Of a stretch of 64,000 nt of DNA, positions 1 to 9,364 are shown one piece after another. The stretch covers positions 8,289,489-8,353,488 of the forward strand of contig NC_067113.1 of assembly GCF_021347895.1 (NCBI RefSeq). The letters are read 5' to 3'. Below the pieces are notes generated by a model. It was given only the letters and a program-made list of their open reading frames with translations. It did no database searches and was not told the DNA's origin. The stretch comes from Acanthochromis polyacanthus. Lineage: Eukaryota; Chordata; Actinopteri; Pomacentridae. The position numbers and the translations under genes were made by a program. The number at the start of each line of letters is the position of its first letter. The stretch's first letter is position 1.

Positions 1-19
1 ATGCTTGTTTTGCTTTTCA

Positions 20-890
20 AATAAGCAGGGACTCAGAGACTCAAATGCAGGTTTATTTACAATGAAATACAGAAGACTACAACAGGAAGTGACTTCACTA
101 CAGGTCATAGACTGGAAGTTGAGTAACTGAGCCTCCTTGCGGAGTGGTTGAATCATTGACCAGACTCAGTTTACAAAACAAGGAATTCCAGTGAATATCC
201 AGAGTATCCAGTGAAATCCCACACATGCACAGAGAGAACATGCAAACTCCATGCAGAAAGATCCAGGGAAGGCTGGGACATGAACCAGAGATTTTCTAGC
301 TGCAAAACCAAACTGCTAACCACTACCCCACTGTGCAGCCCAAGAAGCACAGCGCTAGAAAATGTATCATCAACTGACTGGCTCTTACAGGTAAGCAGAG
401 AACTTAGCTGCTCACAGACTTGGGAAATGGAACAGGGAGGCTTGGTGGAAGGCAACGACATGTGGCTTGCGAGGTAGTCGGGGAACCGAACAGGTGCCGC
501 TGGAATGGAGGGAAACCAGGTGGTCCGTGGTGGCATCAACAGTGTAATGCTGAAGAGTTGATGGAGGACAGAAAGATCCAGGTAGGCCAGGTGTGGGGCA
601 GGAATCCGGGTGGAGCGGCGAGGAGGCATGGATCCAGGCTGAGAACAAAAGAGAGATCAATGAGTTGCAGGGTAACACAAAGAGGCTGGAGAGAACTAGA
701 GTCGGTACTGTCTAGGTAGATCAACGATTCGGCGACGAGTCATGGCAGCGTCTGTAGGAGAGTGTGGGTAGATGATCACTCCCATCTGCTTGCCTGTCAC
801 TTCTGCTGATTACTATTGGCAGTACCTGTCCTCATGCCACACACCGTGCAACCACCCACCTAGGGAGAAACAGAAAGGAGGGGAAGGAAA
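20..890. repeat. Unclassified dispersed repeat R, copy 1 (interrupted by a SINE)
   Basis: Two blocks match the repeat at 27.3-28.6 kb. The left block has the phrase GGGACTCA followed by ATGCAGG, also seen near 27333. The right block (about 760-880) has a stretch reading ATGATCA..CATCTGCT..TGATTAC..TTGGCAG.ACCTGTC..CCACACACC, followed by a run ending GAAACAGAAAGG, matched at 28425-28508. The middle is GC-rich and has short frames on both strands that I could not relate to any protein. It may be part of an LTR or other retroelement, but I see no terminal repeats or enzyme motif, so no class is assigned. Confidence 0.5.
200..346 (-). mobile_element. tRNA-type SINE (family S), head fragment
   Basis: This minus-strand fragment carries the tRNA-related head of the SINE that is complete at 33279-33646 and 39943-40288. 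Shared landmarks are GAGAACATGCAAACTCCATG, the GCTGCAA..CTGCTAACCACTAC stretch and CACTGTGCAGCC. The tail half is absent and the copy is diverged. It lies inside repeat R copy 1. Confidence 0.75.
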
Positions 891-1409
891 CGGATAACAA
901 TTTAAAAAACACAAATTCAGTCTTCAAGACTTTTATTCATAGCAAAGCAGAGGAACCCAATCTGTAAACCAACGGCGTGGAGATTCCCTCATCATTATTG
1001 CTCTTCAGAATTGTTCAGTGAGCAGAGTCACAGGAGAGCAGGTGTGCTCGAGCTGCAGCACATAGCGAGGGGTGGATCAATCGCATGTTCTAGAGGAAAA
1101 AACAGTATAGTTACATCTAAGCCATTCAAAGAAAGAAACGGATCATTTTCATGGAAATATAAACTTCTAAATATGTAACTTTGATACAGAGATGAGTTTT
1201 TAGCGGTTTAATCAATGACTGGAGAGGGACTTTATGAGTGAGGAAATTGAAATATAAAATGTTTATGGATAATGCTATCCAACAAATCCAGCTGTGCAGT
1301 AAAATGAGCATTAAAATTAAATGTTCCCTGTGGGGTTTTTAACCTCTACTAGCAGTTTGAAGAAAAGTTTTACAAGTAGTTCTTCATTTTGTTGTTTATG
1401 TATGTATGT
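891..1409. other. No recognisable feature
   Basis: AT-rich sequence with no long reading frame and no match to the repeat families found elsewhere in the window. Confidence 0.5.
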
Positions 1410-1510
1410 GCAGGGATGTAGAGGCAGCTGCAAATGGAAGTGGATACAGCAGTAGACACTAAACACTGTTTAATCAAGCCACCGCTTAAATGGGTTAAAT
1501 GGCTCCTTGT
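1410..1510 (+). repeat. Local duplicate D, copy 1 (shortened)
   Basis: Closely matches 5220-5364, 3.8 kb downstream and in the same orientation. Both contain CAGCTGCAAATGG, TACAGCAGTAGACAC, AAACACTGTTTAATCA and GGTTAAATGGCTCCTTGT. Copy 1 lacks about 45-55 bp that copy 2 has between GCCACC.CTT and GTTAAATGG. A truncated LINE follows immediately, so this copy was probably cut by that insertion. Confidence 0.8.
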
Positions 1511-1850
1511 TTTTCTGTGGTTCCCCGGTGGTGGAACGAGTTACCAAACTCTCTTAAATCTGCAGAATCCCTCTCAGTCTTTAGTGAAGAGCTGGATCTT
1601 TAGTCTTTTCTTAAACACCTTTGCACCTGACAGACTGCAAAAAGCAAAATAAATAAATAAAAATTAAAAAATTCCTGCTACCTCCCGCACTGCCTGTAGA
1701 CAGCAAGGTCCTGTCACACTTAAATTCATTTTATGGCCCTTATCCAGGCTGTTTTCTCCTGACTAGATCCTTGCTTGTGTTTTATCTCCTCTCAGATGTA
1801 AGTCGCTTTGGATAAGCGTCTGCTAAACGAAATTCTAGAATTGCAGAATA
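1511..1850 (+). mobile_element. L2-clade LINE, 5'-truncated 3' end
   Basis: The first part still reads, with degeneration, like the C-terminal tail of an L2-type ORF2. The GGTGGTGGAACGAG stretch corresponds to a W-N-x-L-P motif and is followed by a LLNLQNPSQSLV-like and FK/LKTHLF-like region. The end has GTAAGTCGCTTTGGATAAGC then GTCTGCTAAACGAA, the conserved L2/UnaL2-type 3' tail of fish genomes. An (AAAT)n run at about 1648-1668 interrupts it. The 5' end abuts duplicate D copy 1, as expected for a truncated target-primed insertion. It has no coding capacity. Confidence 0.75.
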
Positions 1851-2017
1851 TGTATGAGGTCGCAAATGTGCCTGCTGGTTTCACATTGTTCTGCTGATGA
1901 ACAGTTGTTGGCAGTAATGAGTCAAGGAATGAGCCGGCAAAAGCAAAGAAGACTGAAGTAAACATGAATACAGAAAAAATGCAGGGTTTAAATGACTGAA
2001 AAATCATCTTTGCAAAG

Positions 2018-2519
2018 GTTTTCATTAGGGCTGGGACTTAAATGTGTTAATTTTGATGAATTAATTACAGAAAAAATAATGCATTTAAAAAAATAGTAAC
2101 AGCTTAATCGTACCTTTCTCAGTTCCCTAATTTCTGGCACACCAGTAACACTGATGCACTTCAGCTGAACAGGTGGCGGTACTGAACCTAAAGCCTGTTT
2201 GCCAACGACAAAGAAGATACACAGTACGCACTAGGTGATGAGCCAACACGGTCTCACGGGGATTCGTGAAACTGTTACGTAAATTTTTTGTTTCTTTTTC
2301 GTGCGCACCAACACAATTTCGTCATGTTTTTCGTGCCGCTCACCACGAAATGTTTTTCGTGTTGCTCACAACGAAACCCGCTGTGGTAATCACAGCTGAA
2401 AGTGGTTTATACCAGCGGATTCATGACGATCTAAGCTGTCCATCGGCGTATACTGCTTGTGTGATCGCGTTTGCGGCCGCCGGCCGCCGGACATTCTTGA
2501 AATTCCTATGCAAATTGGG

Positions 2520-2555
<36 letters not shown>

Positions 2556-3430
2556 TAAGTGTACCACCGGGTTATGGTTATGGTTAGGGTTATGGTTAGG
2601 GACGATGTCATGCAAAATATAGCGTTGGATTCGCCATGGTTTTACATTAAAAATATAATACACACATTCGTTTGAAATACGTTCTGGGTGGCACGAAAAG
2701 TCCGCCGTTTAAAATACATTGGTGCGCATTTCGTGGTGAGCGGCACGAAAAACATGACGAAATCGTGTTGGTGCGCACGAAACCGAAACTAAAACTTACG
2801 TGACAGTTTCACGAATCCTCGTGAGATCGGGCTGGATGAGCGCACAAGAAAGTTTGGTGAACAGTAAAGGAAGACAAAAAAAAATATTTGTTTTAAAAAA
2901 CTTCCCAACAGCATTTGGGTAAAAGTGGTTGTGTGCAAATTGTACAACAAAGAATTTTCTTATCTCTGCAGCTCTTCAAGCCGACAGTATCACCTCAGTG
3001 TAAAACATGTTGATGTTAGCAACAGAGCTAACGTTAGCTACGACAGTCCTGGTACTGGCAAATGGTGTAACCATCCCATCACTGACCACTTTTCAAGACA
3101 CTGAAAGTGCTGAGTTTACAGAAAGTCTTAAAATGCTGAATGTAATCACTATAATTGGACTTTGAGTTTGTAGTAGTCTGTGAATGTAACAGACAGATGA
3201 AAAATGCTGATAAATATCAAGAAAACAAACACTTTTCGTTGTTTAAGTTCACATATATGTCTATTCATCGATTCAACCATCAACCAAAATGTATTTGAAG
3301 TAAAAAAAATGTGTTTATTGTGTCTAATATTGCTATTGGACAAACATGCCATTTATCACAGTTCGTTAATTCCAAAGCCTGTAATTAATTAGATTAATTT
3401 TCTGAATCGTGTCCCATCACTAGTTTTCAG
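2018..3430 (+). mobile_element. Non-autonomous hAT element H1 (2026-3422) with 8 bp target duplication
   Basis: The ends are TAGGGCTGGGAC and, on the reverse strand of the right end, TAGTGATGGGAC, typical of Ac-like hAT elements. The flanks GTTTTCAT (2018-2025) and GTTTTCAG (3423-3430) form a 7/8 target duplication, which fits the hAT 8 bp rule. The interior matches H4 (49133-49937), including a decayed BED-type zinc-finger frame (a CKLYNK motif, with the second cysteine lost). There is no transposase catalytic core. A foldback element is nested at 2244-2834. Confidence 0.85.
2244..2834. mobile_element. Foldback element F1 with long inverted repeats and telomere-like core, nested in hAT H1
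   Basis: The arms are inverted repeats of more than 110 bp. Both ends carry CTCACG.GGATTCGTGAAACTGT, TTTCGTGCGCACCAACAC, TTTCGTCATGTTTTTCGTG and GCTCACCACGAAATG. GATGAGC flanks both sides (2237-2243 and 2835-2841), a candidate 7 bp target duplication. The core has a poly-A run (about 2520-2553) and a telomere-like tract, GGTTATGGTTAGGGTTATGG (about 2572-2600). H4 lacks this block at the equivalent site, which supports insertion. No transposase is encoded. Confidence 0.8.
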
Positions 3431-3671
3431 TCTCTGCTTAGGAAACCATATCTCCATCATATGTTACACAGCAGATAGTTGTTAGCAGATATCTTAATGT
3501 TCGAAATATATTGCACCTTTAAAGTGAAAATGCTTGTTAACCAGCAGCCACTTTAGCCACAGATTAATTGCATATTGAATTTTCCAGTACCTTCTTGGGA
3601 CTTAAAAAAAAAAAAAAAATCCCGATTGCATTATCTTACCAGGAGCAAGTGAAATGAGACCACAGATACAA
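3431..3671. other. No recognisable feature
   Basis: AT-rich spacer with a short A-run near 3605; nothing else seen. Confidence 0.5.
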
Positions 3672-4345
3672 ACAAGAAAAGCACTGAGAGAGTGCAGTGC
3701 TCCATCAAGGCTATTCATTCCTCCATATGGCATTGTCAGAAATGTAGCATTTTTTTTGTTAGAAATGCAGCATTTATTTATTAGTTACTGATGATCAGAA
3801 ATCACTGAAACAGAGAATGTGGCTATTTAATATAGATTAATATAGATGTACCCACAAACGAAATGACCTTGCGCTGAGCACAGGTGTGTGTTATGCATGT
3901 GTACATTATGAATTGCGTGACCCAAATATGTAGCGGACGACTCAGAAACACCCCCACAATGTAATTAATGTTTCTTGTATCATTTCCAACAGATAGGTCC
4001 TGAGAAGTCCTCAGTGGTGGATTTGTAGTAGAATCACAATCATGTGATCATCAGCAGGCAGCTGACGTAGCTTTCACTTGTTGTCATAGTTACAGTAAAG
4101 CCGTGCCGCTATCTCGCAGTGATACAGAAATCTTCCACAAATTCATGGATCCAGACTATAAGTCACATCACTGCCAAAATCTAATCATCTGGTCCTTGTG
4201 CCATTTTTGGCCTTCCTTGAAAATTTCATCCAAATTTGTTAATCCGTTTTTGAGTAATGTTGCGCACAGACGGAATAACAGACAGACAGACAAGCGTATG
4301 CTGATCGTCACGTAACTCCACCTCATTCCTTTGTGGAGTCAAAAA
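3672..4345 (+). repeat. Dispersed repeat family G, copy 1
   Basis: Starts with GAAAAGCACTGAGAGAGTGC and TCCATATGGCATTGTCAGAAATG and ends near TAACTCCACCTCATTCC. The first part recurs at 56395-56470 and, more diverged, at 17565-17633. The second half recurs at 19271-19645, with shared GGTGGATTTGTAGTAG, TCATGTGAT, AGCAGGCAGCTGA and CTGCCAAAATCTAATCA. A short CAGA run occurs before the end. The class is uncertain; it may be an old LINE fragment. Confidence 0.65.
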
Positions 4346-4589
4346 CATGTCTGCTGGCGAGCCACCACCTGCCTTGTTTAAGTTTTACCAACGATCTGTT
4401 AGTCAGTGAAATTAAATAACATAATGTTCTGTTCTAGAACGCCTTCTCAATAAAGTGTTTTCTGTAGATCATCTGAGTTTAACGAAAGTCACTGTAAGTT
4501 ATCTAATCATATCAGACTAGGCTACAGGAAAATCTCCCACAGCACTGAACTCAGTCAGGCCATGTTTTAATGACAATGATTTTTAATAG

Positions 4590-4665
4590 TAATAATAATA
4601 ATTAATTTTATTTGTGTAGCGTTTTTCAAAACACTCAAAGACATTTGGCATATAAAATCAACCTT
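4590..4665 (-). mobile_element. LINE 3'-end fragment
   Basis: AATAATAATAATT followed by TTTTATTTGTGTAGCG, then TTTTTCAAAACACTCAAAGA, is the reverse complement of the common fish LINE tail that ends AGCGCTATACAAATAAA plus (ATT)n. Only the last 75 bp or so are present. Confidence 0.6.
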
Positions 4666-4738
4666 TTTATTTGAGAAAGAACCTTGTGTTAATTCTTATG
4701 TTAGAAGTTACATGGTTGATGAGAAAAACATGACCAGG

Positions 4739-4779
4739 TCTCTCTCTCTCTCTCTCTTTTTTTTTTTTTTTTTTTTTTA
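4739..4779. repeat. (TC)n followed by poly-T
   Basis: A TC dinucleotide run of about 18 bases passes directly into a run of about 23 T. Confidence 0.95.
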
Positions 4780-5219
4780 CCTCCTTTAACCTTGGCAATA
4801 ACTATTACAATAGAATAGTGTGCAGTCATAATGAGGGGTCAGGGGGTTAATGTGGCTGTCAATAGACAAAATGAATATATTAAATTCTTTCCTCAGTCTG
4901 AAAAACATTTTTTGCACGTCTTTCCTGTTAGTGTCTCAACTCTATTAAAAGCTGCACACTTGCAGGGCACTCATTGTACAAACACTCTTGAGCAAATTTT
5001 AATGTTTGCTTAAACGAGAGTTTAGCTCCAATCACAGTGATTTCTCCACTGATGTGCAATTATGTATTTTTCTCCTTTCTGCCATCGAGGCTACCTCCCT
5101 GCTACAATTCAAATAAAACAAACAAACTTGTGGACAGAAATGACTCCTCTGCTGCAAGAACAAAAGCAAGCCATAGCATGAGCTCAGAAAAGGCTCATTA
5201 TTTCTGTGTGGGGTTATAA
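4780..5219. other. No recognisable feature
   Basis: Short frames of up to 60 codons with no protein-like features; no repeat match. Confidence 0.45.
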
Positions 5220-5364
5220 GCAGGGAAGTCGAGACAGCTGCAAATGGCAGTGCGTACAGCAGTAGACACCAAACACTGTTTAATCACGCCACCACTTCTT
5301 GATTTTCCTCCGCGTGTTTAACCCCTCTTGTCTCTCTCAGTAAGAAGGTTAAATGGCTCCTTGT
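5220..5364 (+). repeat. Local duplicate D, copy 2 (longer form)
   Basis: Partner of 1410-1510. It keeps the internal stretch absent from copy 1, a pyrimidine-rich run ending in CTCTCTCAG near 5340. It contains an E-box CAGCTG and AAACACTGTTTAATCA. The order in the two copies is the same. No transposon ends are visible at either copy. Confidence 0.8.
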
Positions 5365-8070
5365 TAATTGGTTGTGTGTCTGCGCTCCTCTCTTTTCCCA
5401 TCCATCCATTGCTGCACCTTTGGGAAATCAGGTCATTAGCCAGGACTGGTGGCTCCTCCTACATGTAAGGCTTTTATTTGGGGCCCACCACACAGATAAT
5501 GGCAGGTTATCAATTTATTGTTGTCACTGGTAAAACAAATGATACTGTGAGCTGCTGCTGTTTCGCTGCCTCCCAGTGATAATCTATTTGTCATCATAGT
5601 GTGGGCTGCGACGTAGGTGTCTGTTAGCATGCACGCTTCAATAGAAATGTGACACCTGAGCGGCTGATTATCAGCTGCTTCAAGTCAAACCAGTCACAGC
5701 TTCACCTCCGCAGCTTGAGTGCTTCCTGTGATTTGGAGGAGGCTCCGTTTCTTTATCCTGCTGCAGCCCGTGGATTTGTCAGCATTAATGCTGTAATTAA
5801 GCTCATAATGGATCATCTTAATTGCAACATATTTTTAATGAATGACCAAATGGAGAAGGCTATCTTTGGCTTGACAATGTTGAAAGCTTAATTAGTTTCA
5901 ACATGGTGCAAATTGACATGCTGCCTAGCATCACACGCTTTAACAGGATAGGCTTATTATTTCCATCCTCTAGAATAAATATCATAATGAATGTGCTTTG
6001 TTCAAGGGAGAAATGACTCGTGGTAGGTAACCGTGACTATGAGGAAAACAGCTGAAATCCTGAAAGTGACACTATATGGAGGTCTTACATCAAAGCTGCA
6101 GCCTGTTGCTGCTCCTTCAAAGGCAGCCATTACATCCCAGTCAGTAAAACTGTGGCATTTTGTGTGATTACGTAGACACCACACACCCTCTGCCTCCCTC
6201 TTTCTTTCATGATATTCTTTTCCTTTAATCTTTCTTCCCTCTGAGTTAATCATCGTACGGCTGATGGGTTTTTGAAGCGGGATGTGGAGAGGGTGCAGGA
6301 CAGGACCCGGGCACGGGATGACCCCTTTATCAGCAGTGAGCAGGCTGTGACTGGGCCCAAGTTCTCGACTAAATGATTTCCCTGGAGAGTTGTGGTTCTG
6401 GCACAGAGTCAGAGTCTGCCTGCTGTCACACAGATGTATGGAGGTTACCCGACCCTTCTGCTGGCTGTCCAGCAGACTGGGCCGTGGGAAGATGATGCAT
6501 ATTTTATCACTAAGGGCTCCACGCTGTCTGTGAAGAATTATTCAGAAGCTGAATTACATTGTGGTGTAATTGGTAACAGGCCTTGCTAGTGTCTGAGCAT
6601 ATTGAAAGCATTTTGACCAACTGCTCTTACATTTTCCTGTCCCCCTTTTTATTATTTTTTTCTTACATCAGACTGTGACACTTCTGAGTGCTTGGGGACT
6701 TGTGGAATTTTTTTCAGCTGAGGATGAAGGACAGCCTGGTAGCAGTGTCAACTGCAGTTTTTCAGAAAAAAATTGACTATTTTGGAGAGTAAGCAAAGCA
6801 AAGAAAGTCTTCAGCAGAAAGGTAAACAGGTAGCAACCACACAATGATACATGTTTAAATTTCAAAAGCTTACTGCGACTAATAGATGGCTTTTCTTTGC
6901 TCTGTAGTGCACTAAGGTAAAAGTGAATCACTCAGTACCCACTTAAAGATGTTTTTACATTTGTTGCTTTTAAACAGCCAGTGTCTGAATGCTGAAACAG
7001 TTTCTCTTAGAATTTCCTGCAACAGCATAAACACTAATAAATCTTAAACCATGCAGAAGCACTGAGTGTCTGTTGGTGTGTCAGCGTGTTTCTCATTAAG
7101 CATCTCCTTAGAAAAATGTGAGGCTTGAGTAATTATTCTTGCACCAAAAAGGTTGTGTTTCTTTGCCAAACATGGGCCCACAGCGCGGAGCTGATAAAAT
7201 CCCTGGAAGCTGTTGAGCTGCTCACTCCACTGCTCATTACAAGCCAAAGACATACTTTTTTGTGTGTTGTAAGTGGTTGATTTCCATACATTAAGCCGAG
7301 CTGGAATATGTTTTCAGCCCACCATGCCAATAGGAAGACTTCATTAATTATAATCGATTTCAGTGTCCGAGATTGTAATCCAATCCAATTCTTAGGTGGT
7401 GCTGCTGCATGTTTGTTCATAGTGCTACATTTACTTCTGTCCAGAAATAATGACCAATTAGAAAGTTTATGCAGAGAGCAGGACAATGCTTTTGGAGGAA
7501 ATCTGTGTCTTTTACTGGAGACGTCAATTCACCATTTACATAGCAACAAACACAGCCAAAAATAATTAAACTCCCGGAGACTTTTTATTTAAATTTTTGG
7601 TGAAGTGGGCAGTTGCTGGTTATCAAATAGCGCTGCACTTGTTCTCCCGCAGTAGAAAGAAATCGGTGGCTCAGAATTGTTGTATCCTGCATGTCTGTAT
7701 TTGAGGGATCGAGAGGCTTTTGGAAGCACACTTAATGATAAATTTGATTATGGAAGCTTTGCATTTAGTAATTGATGATGCTGCCAATCAGAAAAACATT
7801 GCTCTAATTAAGGGAAAAGCAACATGGTATAAATATGGCCACTTAACGATGTTAGATTATTGATTAAAATGTCCCCAATGCTGTTAAATATGCTTTATTT
7901 GATTTCACACTAGAGAAATGAAACCAATACCATTAGGACAGAAATACACAAACAGTAATCTTCCATTTACTGTCATTGTACTTTCTATGTATTTGTGTAA
8001 TATCAAGCCTTAGTCTGCCACCAGGGCAAAGTTACCTCATGCATTTCCCCCTCATTATATGTTAGAAGAA
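5365..8070. other. Repeat-poor AT-rich block, candidate conserved non-coding sequence
   Basis: No repeat family of the window enters this 2.7 kb and no convincing exon is seen. It is dense in homeodomain-type cores: TAATTAAGCTCATAATGG and CTTAATTGCAAC near 5800, TCATTAATTATAATCGATTT near 7342, and ATTTAGTAATTGATGATGC plus CTCTAATTAAGGG near 7765-7815. This is the look of developmental enhancers, but conservation cannot be tested from one sequence, so it remains an inference. Confidence 0.25.
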
Positions 8071-8442
8071 TATACACCCCATTCAAAAGTTTGGGGTCAC
8101 TCAGACAAATTTATATTTTCCATGAAAACTCACACTTTTATTGTTGTGTAACCATAATTACACAAGGATTTTTTTAATCATCATTTAGCCTTTCAACACC
8201 ATTAGCCAACACAATGTAGCATTAGAACACAGGAGTGATGGTTGCTGGAAATGTTCCTCTGTACCCCTATGTGGATATTCCATTAAAAATCAGCCGTTTA
8301 CAGCTGGAATAGTCATTTACCACATTAACAATGTCTACACTGGATTTGTCATTTATTTCATGTCATCTCCACTGAAAAAAATGCTTTTCTTTTAAAAATA
8401 AGGACATTTCTAAGCGACCCAAGCTTTAGAACGGCAGTGTAA
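8071..8442 (+). mobile_element. Tc1-type MITE family M, copy 1
   Basis: Starts TATACACCCCATTCAAAAGT then TTGGGGTCACTC and ends with GACATTTCTAAGCGACCC and GGCAGTGTA. The end is the reverse complement of the consensus start TACACTACTGTTCAAAAG-TTTGGGGTCAC. The length of about 370 bp and TA-containing ends indicate a non-autonomous Tc1/mariner element. Six other copies are in the window. Internal landmarks are ATGTAGCATTAGAACACAGG and GGAAATGTTCCTCTGTACCC. Confidence 0.9.
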
Positions 8443-8744
8443 ATTTAATGCGTTTATCACCTGTAATAAAACATTGTGCTGAGTGAGCTGACGTCAATAT
8501 AAACATGCCTGAAACAGAGGCAGACAGTCACTCACTCTTAGTTCCAGTTAGCATTTCATTATAAGACAAGCCATAATGTGAGTGCAAACAAGTGTCAACA
8601 CAGACACAAAAAAAACACAATACACATCCCATATCTGCTACTGACAATGACACTTTACTGAATTATGAAAACAAAGTAGACCACAAAGCAAACTTCAGAA
8701 AAATGTGTCCCATTAGAGTGGGAAGTGAGTTTCAGCACCCTACA
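8443..8744 (+). repeat. Segment A of a rearranged duplication (partner 35255-35610, inverted)
   Basis: Reads as the reverse complement of 35255-35610 throughout, including TTTATCACCTGTAATAAAAC, the AACAGAGGCAG stretch, TTCCAGTTAGC and a gapless coding-like block at its end. The junction with the MITE on its left is the same in both loci, so the MITE was already there when the sequence was copied. A CRE-like TGACGTCA lies near 8490. Confidence 0.85.
8605..8744 (+). pseudogene. Coding-like fragment in segment A, function not recognised
   Basis: One frame of about 39 codons here aligns without gaps to a minus-strand frame at 35260-35376. 27 of 39 residues are identical and many differences are conservative (D/E, Y/F, N/S, N/D). 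Shared pieces are HPISATDN, TLLN, KVDHKA and SEFQHP. This pattern suggests descent from a protein-coding exon or transposon ORF. Here the frame leaves the homologous part at 8744 and hits a stop soon after. No domain is recognised. Confidence 0.4.
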
Positions 8745-8962
8745 CATTGTCTGTGCAGAACTTTGTGCTCAAAGAACTGATCTACTGGTTAACTGATCAC
8801 ATGCCTTAGTGACACACTTATAAGTAAACTCATTGGGATATTCTGGCCAGACAAACAAGCAAAGCAACACCATAAACAATTACTAATAACAGCGGATTTA
8901 ATAAAATTCTTGACTAATTTCTGTAGTCACTTGAATATATCATCTGTCTGAAACATTATATC
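8745..8962 (+). repeat. Segment B of the rearranged duplication (partner 35979-36190, inverted)
   Basis: Matches the reverse complement of 35979-36190 at about three quarters identity by eye, for example GCAGAACTTTGTGCTCAAAG and GGTTAACTGATCACATG. Here B follows A directly; at 35 kb A and B lie on opposite sides of the MITE. Confidence 0.85.
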
Positions 8963-9010
8963 AGAATCAGAATCAGAATCACTTTATTCATCTCCGAAGG
9001 GAAATTCATA
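8963..9010 (-). mobile_element. LINE 3'-end fragment with (ATCAGA)n
   Basis: ATCAGAATCAGAATCAGAAT, then CACTTTATTCATCTCCGAAG and GGAAATT, is the reverse complement of a common fish LINE tail ending in (TCTGAT)n. It lies between segment B and MITE copy 2 and is absent from the matching junction at 35978, so it inserted after duplication. Confidence 0.65.
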
Positions 9011-9364
9011 TATACACTATTGTTCAAAAGTTTGGGGTCCCACAGACAATTTCATGCTTTCCATGAATACTCACACTTTTATTCATGTGCTAATATAATT
9101 ACACAAGGGTTTTCTAGTCATCAGTTAGCTTTTAAACACCATTAGCTAACACAATGTAGCATTAGAAGATGGTTGCTGGAAATGTTCCTCTGTACCCCTA
9201 TGGACATATTCCAATAAAAATCAGCTTTTTCCAGCTAGAATAGTCATTAACAATGTCTAGACTGGATTTCTGATTCATTTAATGTTATCTTCATTGAAAA
9301 GAACTGCTTTCTTTCAAAAACAAAGACATTGGTAAGGGACCCCGAGCTTTTGAGCGATAGTGTA
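9011..9364 (+). mobile_element. Tc1-type MITE family M, copy 2
   Basis: TATACACTATTGTTCAAAAG at the left and TGAGCGATAGTGTA at the right form the inverted ends; the interior matches the other M copies. It is in the same orientation as copy 1, 570 bp away, so the A+B segment is bracketed by two direct MITE copies. Confidence 0.9.

Noticed and set aside
2266..2622. 118-codon frame with poly-lysine run
   Set aside because: It lies wholly inside foldback element F1, and the lysines come from its poly-A run.
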